Shown here piece after piece: positions 45,693 through 53,761 of a DNA stretch of 64,000 bases; position 1 is the stretch's first letter, and each line of letters opens with the position of its first letter. The notes under the pieces are model-generated. The model searched no databases, was not told where the DNA came from, and worked only from the letters and a program-made list of their open reading frames with translations. Made by a program: the position numbers and the translations under genes. The DNA is from Pseudomonadales bacterium (GTDB taxonomy: Bacteria > Pseudomonadota > Gammaproteobacteria > Pseudomonadales > Halieaceae): assembly GCA_024234735.1 (NCBI GenBank), contig JACKNV010000003.1, positions 248,001 through 312,000 of the forward strand. Reading direction: 5' to 3'.

Positions 45693-47240
45693 TTACTCCC
45701 TGGCCGGCTCCGGATACTGGTCCCGCAATACGCGTTTCAATATCTTGCCGCTGGGGTTTCGCGGTATCTCCTCTACAAATTTCACGTCCTTGGGCAATTT
45801 GAACCTGGCCAGCTTGCCATCGCAGTACTCTATTACTTGAGCCTCGGTTAGCTCGGGTTCGGTACAAACGATAATTGCCAGCGGACTTTCCCCCCACTTG
45901 GCGCTGTCCTGGCCTATGACAGCGGCATCACTGATAGCCGGGTGGGAAAGCAGCACGTTCTCGACCTCTGCCGGATAGACGTTTTCTCCACCTGAGATGA
46001 TCATGTCCTTGATTCGGTCTTGAATGGTGACGAACCCTTCCTTGTCCATCACCGCAATGTCGCCGGTGTGCAGCCATCCATCGACAATGGTTTCCGCGGT
46101 GGCCTCGGGACGATTCCAGTATTCCTTCATGTTGTGTGGGCCGCGTACCTGGATCTCGCCCGGTTCGCCGGGCGGCAGTATCCTGCCGTCGGTGTCTGCG
46201 ATCCGCACCTGGGTATGGAAAAAGGATTTACCGGTGGAGCCGATTTTGTGTCGGGCGTCGTCGGGGCCGATCAGGCATGCCGGCCCACAGGTTTCCGTCA
46301 TCCCGTATACCTGGTGGACCTCGATGCCCAACTCCATGTACGCATTGATGGTTGTTACCGGCAAAGGCGCGGCGCCGCTGGTAATGGAACGCAGGCTGGA
46401 CCAGTCGAAGCGCTGGAAATCAGGTACCTGCAGCATGAAGCTGAGCATGGCCGGAACCGCCAGGGTGGTGGTGACCTGCTCGCTCTCGATCAACGACCAG
46501 ACCTTGTGCGGGTCGAAATTCCTCAGAATTACCAGTGTGTTGCCCTTGTATACAGAGCATATCATCGGCGTCAACGCCCCCACATGGAAAAGCGGCAGCA
46601 GTACCATGTACTTGTCACTGAGGTGTATCTCCGCGGTGTTCGACAGGGTAAGCAGGGCCCAGAATACGGTCTTGTGAGTGTGGACGACGCCTTTCGGTTT
46701 GCCAGTTGTCCCGGAGGTGTACATGATGAACAGGTTGTCATCCTCGCCCGCCTTTTCCTCGGGCTCCGCGGTACTTGCCGCGGACAACAGTGCTTCATAA
46801 CCCTGTGCGAAATCCGGTTTTTCGTCCCCTATACAAATCCAGTGCTTTACCATCGTATTGATTTCGGCCATTTTGCGCAGCTGTTCGACAATGGGGGCGA
46901 AATCCGAGTTGAAGATCACCGCTTTCGCGCCGCCGTCGTCGATAATGAATGCCAGCTCCTCGGCCGTGAGGCGCAGGTTCAGGGGCATCAGTACGATGCC
47001 GGACTTGGCGGGACCAAAAAAACACTCGATAAACTCGTGGCTGTTGTGTACCAGCAGTGCCACCCTGTCACCGGATTGCAGGCCGGCGGAATGCAGCGCT
47101 GAACAGCATCGATTCGCCCGATTGTTGAGTTCCGTAAAGGTGAAACGTTTTTCCGGCAATACATCGTAAACAGCCATCTTTTCAGGGTTGAGAAAAGCCC
47201 TGGTGGTCAGGGAATCACCTATATTGAAACCAGTTGTCAT
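45693..47240 (-). CDS. acyl-CoA synthetase (AMP-forming ligase)
   Basis: A 515-residue ANL-superfamily enzyme. The P-loop YTSGTTGKPKG is at about 174-184; YGMTETCGP, the GWLHTGDIAV hinge motif and the C-terminal catalytic Lys in NPSGKILKR are intact. It should join CoA to a fatty, aromatic or terpenoid acid through an acyl-adenylate in the cytoplasm. It is convergent with the hydratase operon, and together with the P450 and hydratase suggests an acid-degradation cluster. The substrate is not readable. Confidence 0.93.
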   Translation of the reverse strand: MTTGFNIGDSLTTRAFLNPEKMAVYDVLPEKRFTFTELNNRANRCCSALHSAGLQSGDRVALLVHNSHEFIECFFGPAKSGIVLMPLNLRLTAEELAFIIDDGGAKAVIFNSDFAPIVEQLRKMAEINTMVKHWICIGDEKPDFAQGYEALLSAASTAEPEEKAGEDDNLFIMYTSGTTGKPKGVVHTHKTVFWALLTLSNTAEIHLSDKYMVLLPLFHVGALTPMICSVYKGNTLVILRNFDPHKVWSLIESEQVTTTLAVPAMLSFMLQVPDFQRFDWSSLRSITSGAAPLPVTTINAYMELGIEVHQVYGMTETCGPACLIGPDDARHKIGSTGKSFFHTQVRIADTDGRILPPGEPGEIQVRGPHNMKEYWNRPEATAETIVDGWLHTGDIAVMDKEGFVTIQDRIKDMIISGGENVYPAEVENVLLSHPAISDAAVIGQDSAKWGESPLAIIVCTEPELTEAQVIEYCDGKLARFKLPKDVKFVEEIPRNPSGKILKRVLRDQYPEPARE

Positions 47241-47426
47241 AGTCGTCGCTCACTTTTTATTTCAGGGGTTCATCGACGCAACAGTCAGCCATGATGGTTT
47301 TGCCTGCGCCTTGCGTTATTGTAGTCACTGAATTTGCATCAGTCAGCTAGGAGGGGCGCCATCAGAGCCCACAACTACGGAGCCGTCTCCATCTTGGACG
47401 TAAACCAAGGGTGTAGTACGTTCAGT

Positions 47427-47453
47427 CCAGCCAGCCAGCCAGCCACCAGCCAG
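47427..47453. repeat. CCAG tetranucleotide repeat
   Basis: Four tandem CCAG units, then CCA and two more CCAG units, in the 258-bp gap between the acyl-CoA ligase start and the rsgA stop. Short tandem repeats can vary by slippage. It lies upstream of the ligase gene (minus strand), so a change in unit number could shift promoter spacing; that is speculation. Confidence 0.6.
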
Positions 47454-47498
47454 CTGGTAACGACAGACACCACTCCCTCGCGACTGGAATCTGACGTC

Positions 47499-48566
47499 TT
47501 ACCGAGGCCGCCTACCTGTTTTCTCTCGCATGACGTTGCGAACCAGCTTGCCGAAGTCTTTATCCCTGGCGCGCCGTTCGGCCAGGGTTTCACTGTTCCG
47601 GCGCTCCTCTGCTAATAGCTTTCTCCACCTCGAGAGACGAGACTCTTCAATTTCGCATCGCTCAATAGCCGATCGAACAGCGCAACCGGGCTCAGAAACA
47701 TGGGTGCAATCTGCATAGCGACAGCGTGCTGCCAGCGCTTCGATCTCTTCGAAAACTTCACGTATACCAGTAGCCGCCTCAGTAAGCTGGATTTCTCGCA
47801 TGCCTGGGGTGTCGATGAGCCAGCCACCATCCTTGAGTCGGAAAAACGCCCTTCCCGTGGTTGTGTGGCGGCCTTTATCGTCATCCTCGCGAATGGGGCC
47901 GGTCGCTGCTGAGTAACTTAGAGTCAGCGAATTCACGAGTGTCGATTTTCCAACGCCAGAGGACCCCAGAAGCGCTACCGTTTGCCCCGTACCACAAAAA
48001 GGAGCGAGTTTTTCCACGCTCTCCAGATCCAGGGCGTTGACGGTCTCGACGAGCAGTGACGGCAAAAGGCAACTTGCACGCTTTGTGTACATCTCGGGGT
48101 CGTCACACAAATCGGCCTTGGTTAGGACGACTACGGGAAAGACCTCAGCCTCCCGGGCAAGTACCAGGTACCGCTCCAGCCTGGCTTCGTTGAAGTCCAG
48201 GTTGCAGGAAGAAACAATGAAGACGGTATCGACGTTTGCCGCTATGAGCTGCGTTTTACTCGAACTCCCGGCTGCACGGCGCTTGAAGAGGCTCTGACGG
48301 TCCAGAAGACGACCGAAATGAAGAGACTCCCTATCCAGCAACAACCAGTCGCCAACGGTTGGTACATCTACTTCATTCGTGCTCTCGGCGAGAACGGGTA
48401 GCGCGATGAGCCCATCAGTGTCCTCTCCGGCCACGCGGAGCTTATCTCGGTGCACCTCGAGCACCCGGACTGGCACCCGGTCTGCATCCCTTTCCACCAG
48501 CAGCTGCCTGGCGAACGCGCTCCTCCAGCCTAGTTCACGCAGTGAATGACAAGTGGTATCGGACAA
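47499..48566 (-). CDS. rsgA: ribosome small-subunit GTPase RsgA
   Basis: A 355-residue circularly permuted GTPase. It has an N-terminal OB-fold, the permuted order VVLTKADL (G4), LLGSSGVGKSTLVNSL (G1) and LIDTPGM (G3), and a zinc knuckle CRYADCTHVSEPGC. RsgA helps late maturation of the 30S subunit. Length is normal. The Cys/His set of the knuckle is complete. Genomic context is not the usual psd/orn cluster, so this may be a second, accessory copy; a housekeeping rsgA may exist elsewhere. Confidence 0.93.
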   Translation of the reverse strand: MSDTTCHSLRELGWRSAFARQLLVERDADRVPVRVLEVHRDKLRVAGEDTDGLIALPVLAESTNEVDVPTVGDWLLLDRESLHFGRLLDRQSLFKRRAAGSSSKTQLIAANVDTVFIVSSCNLDFNEARLERYLVLAREAEVFPVVVLTKADLCDDPEMYTKRASCLLPSLLVETVNALDLESVEKLAPFCGTGQTVALLGSSGVGKSTLVNSLTLSYSAATGPIREDDDKGRHTTTGRAFFRLKDGGWLIDTPGMREIQLTEAATGIREVFEEIEALAARCRYADCTHVSEPGCAVRSAIERCEIEESRLSRWRKLLAEERRNSETLAERRARDKDFGKLVRNVMREKTGRRPR

Positions 48567-48673
48567 ACCGGGTCTTCGCGCAGGTAATATAGAAGCGGGT
48601 AGTTTCGCTGATCTGGCGTGGCTTTGCTACGAGCAACTTCGCCTTTGCGTCGACCACCCCGAGCATGTATCTC

Positions 48674-49141
48674 TTACGATATATCATCGAGCAGGTTGTC
48701 TTGTGATCGGGCGTCATAGACGATCGAGGTCTCTATGCGCGTAACCGCGGGATGGCAGGTAATGTGATCGAACGCGATATTCTTGAGATGCTCGGTATTC
48801 CTGGCAACGACATGGACGATCAGGTCGTAACGCCCCGTAATAAGAAAGCTGGAACGAACCTCGATCATGGTCGATACATGATCCAGTAGGGAGTCAACTT
48901 CCTTGCGCTCATGCTTGGCGAGTTCGATCATGAACAGTGCTTCGAGATCATATCCCAGTACGGCCGGGTCGATGACCAGCTTGGCGCCTTTTATGGTCCC
49001 TGATGCCCACAGGCGTTTGACCCGCTCGTGGCAGGTTGATGGGGCGATTCCCGCTGCATATGCCAGTTCTTTATTCGCGGATCGAACATTTTTCTGCAAA
49101 AGGCGCAATAACGCGACGTCCGTTCGATCAAGTTCGGCCAT
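48674..49141 (-). CDS. Lrp/AsnC-family transcriptional regulator
   Basis: A 155-residue regulator. The N-terminal helix-turn-helix (LDRTDVALLRLLQKNVRSANKELAYAAGIAPSTCHERVKRLWASG) and the C-terminal RAM domain (FLITGRYDLIVHVVARNTEHLKNIAFDHI) are typical. Such proteins form octamers and respond to amino acids or related compounds. It is divergent from the PhyH-type gene at 49229 with 87 bp between, so it probably controls that gene and itself. Two TATTCGATT boxes lie in the gap. Confidence 0.92.
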   Translation of the reverse strand: MAELDRTDVALLRLLQKNVRSANKELAYAAGIAPSTCHERVKRLWASGTIKGAKLVIDPAVLGYDLEALFMIELAKHERKEVDSLLDHVSTMIEVRSSFLITGRYDLIVHVVARNTEHLKNIAFDHITCHPAVTRIETSIVYDARSQDNLLDDIS

Positions 49142-49161
49142 AGATCCACCAGGCAGTTAAT

Positions 49162-49201
49162 TATTCGATTGAAGTAATTTAATGCGGATGTATATTCGAT
49201 T
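49162..49201. promoter_or_regulatory. paired TATTCGATT boxes in the lrp/phyH intergenic region
   Basis: The 9-mer TATTCGATT occurs at 49162-49170 and again at 49193-49201, the same strand, with starts 31 bp apart. That is close to three helical turns, so both boxes face the same side of DNA, as expected for an Lrp-type oligomer. The surrounding 87 bp is AT-rich. Binding is inferred from position and spacing. Confidence 0.55.
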
Positions 49202-49228
49202 ATATACTACATTGCCTGGAGTTTTGTC

Positions 49229-50110
49229 ATGCCTTTTTCAATGCCACTCCTATCCCAACTTGCCCCGGAAGACCGACAGGCATTCCAGGAAGACGGGTTT
49301 ATCGTCATTGAAAACGTATTGGACCAGGGCCAGATAGCCCGCCTTCGCGCAGCTTTCCCGCGCCTGTTCAAGGGGGATTTTGACACGGGCGTTTATCCGG
49401 ATGAGTGGCACTGGCGCGAAGGGGTCAGCCTGCCCGACGTCACGCGGCACATCGGCAATGCGTGGAAGTCGGATCTGGCAATCGCCAATCTGGTCCTGTC
49501 ATCTGATATCGGCCGCGCGGCGGCTTACTTGACAGGTTGGCCTGGTGTCAAATTGGGCCAGGATACGATCTGGTGGAAACCACCTGGAACAAAAGCCGGT
49601 ACATTCCACCAGGACAGCTCCTACATGGATTTCCTCAGACCGTCATCGACGGTGACATGCTGGTTCACACTGGACCAGACATATAGAGGCGGAGGGACCC
49701 TGGAATACGTGAAGGGGTCACACAAGTGGCCGCTGACCGCAATTCCGCCCAATTTTCTGGCCCCGGAAAACTACCGGGCGCCCATGGAAAACGCCGCTTC
49801 CAGCATCGGCCTGGCCAACCCTGAGGTCATACCGATCGAAGTCCCGGCGGGATCATGCGTGATTCATGCCGGCGAGATCTGGCATGGCTCCGAAGCGAAT
49901 ATTTCGAGTGAATCGATGCGCCGCTCTGTTGGCGTGCATATGATTCCCGAAAACGCGGTGTTTACGGATACAAAGGGAGGCTACATTTATCGTCGATATC
50001 AACGAGTCGGTTCCAGGGAACTGGAAGACAGCTTTTTTCCGCTTCTGTACTCTTCCTCGGCAAAAAGCTCTGAATGGATAGGGCGTTATTGCGAAACAGG
50101 CCGACGCTAG
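49229..50110 (+). CDS. phytanoyl-CoA dioxygenase (PhyH)-family oxygenase
   Basis: A 293-residue Fe(II)/2-oxoglutarate enzyme. The metal site is HQD (His127, Asp129 in GTFHQDSSYMD) with the distal His219 in GEIWHG; an Arg at about 231 can bind 2-oxoglutarate. GGGTLEYVKGSHKW is a typical strand pair. Members hydroxylate phytanoyl-CoA, ectoine or other small molecules. The regulator is the divergent Lrp gene, so an amino-acid-like substrate is possible (inference). The gene is monocistronic. Confidence 0.9.
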   Translation: MPFSMPLLSQLAPEDRQAFQEDGFIVIENVLDQGQIARLRAAFPRLFKGDFDTGVYPDEWHWREGVSLPDVTRHIGNAWKSDLAIANLVLSSDIGRAAAYLTGWPGVKLGQDTIWWKPPGTKAGTFHQDSSYMDFLRPSSTVTCWFTLDQTYRGGGTLEYVKGSHKWPLTAIPPNFLAPENYRAPMENAASSIGLANPEVIPIEVPAGSCVIHAGEIWHGSEANISSESMRRSVGVHMIPENAVFTDTKGGYIYRRYQRVGSRELEDSFFPLLYSSSAKSSEWIGRYCETGRR

Positions 50111-50181
50111 TGCGCGGGAGGATTGCCTGAAGCGGGGCTACTGTCGTGCACGCACAACGCTGCGCAACAGTGGTGAAGGAA

Positions 50182-51000
50182 TCATTGGCTCAGCCGATAC
50201 AGCAGTGTGGTCCGATTGTGTACGCCAGTCTTGTCGAACATGGACCGCACATGGTTGTCGACAGTGCGTACACTGATATGTAACTGAGTGGCAATTGCCT
50301 GGCTGGTCAGCCCCTTGTGCAGCAAAGAGGCGACTTCCCGTTCCCGTCGCGACAGCCCGTAGCGAGCCATTTGCTGCTGTTGTAGCTGGGTATCGCGAGG
50401 TTCCTCGGCCAGTGCGTTAACACGTTCGTCCTTCTCCCTCTGGGCCAGTCGCTGCCTGGCCAGGATGCGCTCCACGGCACCCTTGATGCCGGGGGCGAGC
50501 ATGTTCGCCTTAGCCACATCGGTGGCGGAGAAACCCCGCTCCCGAGTGGTTCGATGCAGTCCTATCAGGCCAAAAGGTGCCCCGTCGAGCGGCTTCAGGC
50601 CAATGATCATGACATGGTAAATCGACTGGGTTTTGAGAAACTCATTGTAGAAACGGGAGGCGACGTATTCCCTGTGGGGAACCACTTCACTGGATATCAC
50701 CACATTGCGCGGAGAGGTCGATAGGCAATTGAGGTAGCGGTGCATAAATGGGTCGAGGCGATGGTAGCTGTCGCACCAGCGGGCGACCGCGCCTTCGTGA
50801 ACACCGCGATATCGCCCCTCGCGGAAAAGCAGCTGGTGGCGGGCACCACTGACATGCGTGTACAGACTGCTGGTGGCACCGACGGAATGCTCTATTGCGG
50901 CAAGAGTCTGTTCCTGCAGTTCGTCCATGTTCTCGCAGGCCAGGGCTCGGTGGCTGATATCCACGATTTCCTGGAGATGCCGTGTCTGCAGATTACCCAT
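50182..51000 (-). CDS. LuxR-type transcriptional regulator
   Basis: A 272-residue protein with a C-terminal helix-turn-helix: YGLSRREREVASLLHKGLTSQAIATQLHISVRTVDNHVRSMFDKTGVHNRTTLLYRL. The N-terminal ~190 residues look like a GAF-like sensing domain (VGATSSLYTHVSGARHQLLFREGRYRG, then MIIGLKPLDGAPFGLIGLHR) rather than an acyl-homoserine-lactone domain or a receiver. It is divergent from the truncated TonB receptor gene, 251 bp away, which suggests a former regulatory link. Confidence 0.9.
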   Translation of the reverse strand: MGNLQTRHLQEIVDISHRALACENMDELQEQTLAAIEHSVGATSSLYTHVSGARHQLLFREGRYRGVHEGAVARWCDSYHRLDPFMHRYLNCLSTSPRNVVISSEVVPHREYVASRFYNEFLKTQSIYHVMIIGLKPLDGAPFGLIGLHRTTRERGFSATDVAKANMLAPGIKGAVERILARQRLAQREKDERVNALAEEPRDTQLQQQQMARYGLSRREREVASLLHKGLTSQAIATQLHISVRTVDNHVRSMFDKTGVHNRTTLLYRLSQ

Positions 51001-51251
51001 AGTGGTGTACCTCCTGCGGGACTATCGGATGCGGAATCCTGTCGCGCTGACCCCGTATTCCGGGTGTTATTGCACCGGATTATATACAAGATTCGGAACC
51101 ATGAAAAAGATGGGCGAGGCGGCCTCGCCGCAGGGGCTGCCGGCACCCCAGGCAAAATGAGTAATTTTCGCTATCCCGAATAGTAACGCGGGCCTCTAGA
51201 CTCAGTTGAATGACAGGTTTTGGAATAACGAGAATAATCAGGAGAGTCACT

Positions 51252-51878
51252 ATGAAGGCCAGCACTTCAATTGTGTGTTTTACCATGGCATCGGTATTGG
51301 TTGGCGAGGTGTCCGCCAACGTACTGGAAGAGACGGTGGTCACTGCTACGCGGCGGGAGGTCAATCTCCAGGACACGGGAATATCCGTGTCGGCATTTAC
51401 CGGCGCCGAACTGGATCAGTTGAACATCACCGACACTGACCAACTGACCCTGGTGACGCCGGGCCTGATGTTCCAGAACGGGGGCGGAGCGCCGTTGGTC
51501 GGGCTGGTATCCATCCGCGGAGTATCGCAGAACGACTTTGCCGGGCATATCGAATCCCCCAATCCCCTCTATATCGATGAGGTCTACCAGCCGTCCATTA
51601 CGACCAACTCCATCAAGATGTACGACCTCAGCCAGGTGGAGGTGCTGCGCGGCCCCCAGGGTACCCTCTATGGCCGCAATGCTACTGGTGGGCTCATCCA
51701 CCTGGTCACTAACAAGCCCACAGATGAATTGGAGGGATACCTTGATGTCTCGGCAGGCGATTACAACTACTACACCGCCGAGGGCGTGGTCAGCGGCCCA
51801 CTGACTGATAGCATCAGCGGCAGGCTTGCTCTTATAGGCATACGTGGCCTGCAGATTGAGTGGTTGAAGTACAGCTGA
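51252..51878 (+). pseudogene. N-terminal fragment of a TonB-dependent receptor
   Basis: The 208 residues contain a signal peptide, a TonB box-like ETVVTATRRE, and the plug domain (GVSQNDFAGHIESPNPLYIDEVYQP, QVEVLRGPQGTLYGRNATGGLIHLVTNKP). The barrel begins (DVSAGDYNYYTAEG, VSGPLTDSISGRLAL) and then is lost: after about residue 195 the sequence becomes unlike the family and stops. Normal receptors have about 700-800 residues. No continuation appears downstream, where a DUF2237 gene follows, so the 3' part is deleted rather than frameshifted. Confidence 0.85.
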
Positions 51879-52046
51879 GGTTGCCATAACCCTATCTGTC
51901 CTGCACCCAACATTTGCTCCCAGGCGGCCACTGTGTGGCCAAGAGGAATTTCCGGGTGTCTGCCGGACGGTTCCAGGCCAAACCTGCCACGCCATGCCGA
52001 TGGTGACGTGCTATGCTGCGGCCTTCCAACTTCTGGATTTAGGACC

Positions 52047-52433
52047 GTGGCAGAAATACAGTTAGATGAATCCCTCAATGTCTTTGGCGAGCCTTTGTCA
52101 CCTTGCAGTGAAGACCCGGTGACCGGCTTCTTTCGTGACGGTTGCTGCAATACCAATGATCAGGATGTGGGTTCCCACACGGTATGTATCCAGGTTACCG
52201 AGGAATTCCTGCAATACTCACGCTTTGTGGGAAATGATCTGAGCACGCCAGTGCCGGAGTTCGGCTTCCCCGGACTTAAGCCCGGAGATCGGTGGTGTCT
52301 ATGTGCTCCGCGTTGGCTGGAAGCCTACGACCGAAACATGGCACCGAAAGTATTTCTCACCCGTACCCACAGGCGTGCCCTGGAGGTGATCCCTTTGAAT
52401 GTGCTGCGGCAATATGCGGCTGACCTCAATTGA
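52047..52433 (+). CDS. DUF2237 protein
   Basis: A 128-residue protein that matches DUF2237 strongly: LNVFGEPLSPCSEDPVTGFFRDGCCNT, DVGSHTVCIQVTEEFLQYS, GNDLSTPVPEFGFPGLKPGDRWCLCAPRW. Conserved cysteines suggest metal or redox chemistry, but function is unknown. I place the start at GTG 52047, which begins the conserved region; the frame continues upstream without support. It stands alone just after the broken receptor gene. Confidence 0.87.
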   Translation: MAEIQLDESLNVFGEPLSPCSEDPVTGFFRDGCCNTNDQDVGSHTVCIQVTEEFLQYSRFVGNDLSTPVPEFGFPGLKPGDRWCLCAPRWLEAYDRNMAPKVFLTRTHRRALEVIPLNVLRQYAADLN

Positions 52434-52570
52434 TTGTAAGTAGACGCTGGGAGCCATGCTTGGGATTGCAGCCGCAGAGTTCACAACGAAGTGACCCTCC
52501 AGAAAGTGCACGATACCGGAAGACTCATACATCTACCGGTAAAACCTGGCCTCCACTAAACAACAGTGGT

Positions 52571-53017
52571 TTACTGATATTTTAACAACTCCGCCTCAAT
52601 CACCTTCTGGCGAGTTTCCACAGTGGTAGCGGTGGACGAGTAGTCTCCGCTGTCCTTGGAATTGGCTTTTTTAATCTTGCCGTCCTGGGTGGCTACATAC
52701 TCGGGTTTATCACTGGTATTGCCGCTGGTTGTAGTAGTGGAGCCAGTCACCTGGGTGTGTACATCTTCAACAACTATGGCATCAGCGCCCTTCGCCTGCG
52801 CCTGCTTTTGAAGCTCGGCGATCATCGCGTTGCTGTCCCAGCCCTCCATCGCTTCTGCCTTGATCTTACCCATGACTTCGTAAGATCGCTTTACGTCGCT
52901 CATACTATAGTAGACATCCACTGATGTAGTGGGCGCATAGGTTTTACCAACGTAATCGGTATTTACACAGGCCGAGCAAAGCACCGCAAGAGTAACCACT
53001 GACAATAGACGTATCAT
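52571..53017 (-). CDS. small lipoprotein of unknown function
   Basis: A 148-residue lipoprotein: signal sequence with lipobox LCSAC, so the mature protein starts at Cys17. The mature part has SDVKRSYEVMGKIKAEAM and AKGADAIVVEDV, resembling small periplasmic YajI/YbjP-like folds in which a strand-helix pair binds nothing known. A Thr/Ser-rich loop (GSTTTTSGNTSD) and an amphipathic C-terminal helix follow. ATG 53017 has GGAG upstream. It is convergent with the DUF2237 gene. Confidence 0.72.
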   Translation of the reverse strand: MIRLLSVVTLAVLCSACVNTDYVGKTYAPTTSVDVYYSMSDVKRSYEVMGKIKAEAMEGWDSNAMIAELQKQAQAKGADAIVVEDVHTQVTGSTTTTSGNTSDKPEYVATQDGKIKKANSKDSGDYSSTATTVETRQKVIEAELLKYQ

Positions 53018-53249
53018 GACAACCACTCCGTGGTAATAATCTGATCAGGTATGGATATTAGAATTGTATTGGTGGGCTGGCAAGGAATCAAAGCCTCGCC
53101 CTTGAGCAACCGGGGATGCGGAGCAGGTGTCACCCATCTGTAGTCGAACATGTCTTGACGGAAAGTGAATTGAATTCGCCCAAAAAGCCTTGGGCAATAG
53201 TTTTGCCAGCTACTTCATCAAACGGGCACCCACCCCGCATAGAAACTCC

Positions 53250-53467
53250 TGATCTAACTCACGGTTCCTGCTCAGGTTGCTCATGCGGTAAACAAGTTCG
53301 AAGCTTTTCTCCGCCAGGTTTTCCATGGCCAGCTCAACGGAAAGCTCGTCACCATATTTCGCCTCGGCAAGATACTGCATCTCCGATTACACCATGATCA
53401 GTCCTGCGTCCTCGAAAGCGGTGGCATCCTGGTAGCCCAGGTGATTGATAAACCGCAGCTGGGTTTC
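53250..53467 (-). pseudogene. fragment of an acyl-CoA thioesterase gene
   Basis: This stretch repeats part of the intact thioesterase gene at 57051-57494 (about 57160-57375) with roughly one change in ten bases. It lacks both ends of the gene, and a base change creates a stop in the conserved EVQYLAEAKYG region (the copy reads TCCGATTACACC where the intact gene has TCCGAATACGCC). At 53467/53468 the similarity ends abruptly. It is a dead remnant of a segmental duplication. Confidence 0.8.
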
Positions 53468-53731
53468 TCAGCAAGCGAAAGATAGGTAGTGAATTGTCCG
53501 GGCAGTGGCGCTGGGAATGAACGAACTCCGAGCCTCTCCCGAACCGAACCTGTTTGCCTGCCAGATCACACGACCCGCCTCACAAAGCGCCTCTCCTGCT
53601 GTGAGCGTTTCTTTGCACACGTTCATTTTCGTTTCAATCTGGTTAATTGCAACAGCTGGCCACAGCTCGAAGGAACTTAATCGTCTCCAGCTCACTGGGA
53701 TGGTCGTCAGCGGGCGATTCGCCATGGACAA
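53468..53731 (-). other. open frame next to the thioesterase fragment, possible gene remnant
   Basis: A minus-strand frame of 87 residues lies directly against the fragment boundary. It includes ELWPAVAINQIETKMNVCKETLTAGEALCEAGRVIWQANRFG. I do not recognise it. It has no clear binding site and may be the broken end of another gene joined here by rearrangement, or non-coding. Confidence 0.25.
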
Positions 53732-53761
53732 GGCTGGTGATTTGTATCCATATATCAGATT

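Noticed and set aside
47499..48566. RsgA as a marker for a standard housekeeping cluster
   Set aside because: The usual neighbours are absent, so no conclusion about the locus can be drawn from it.
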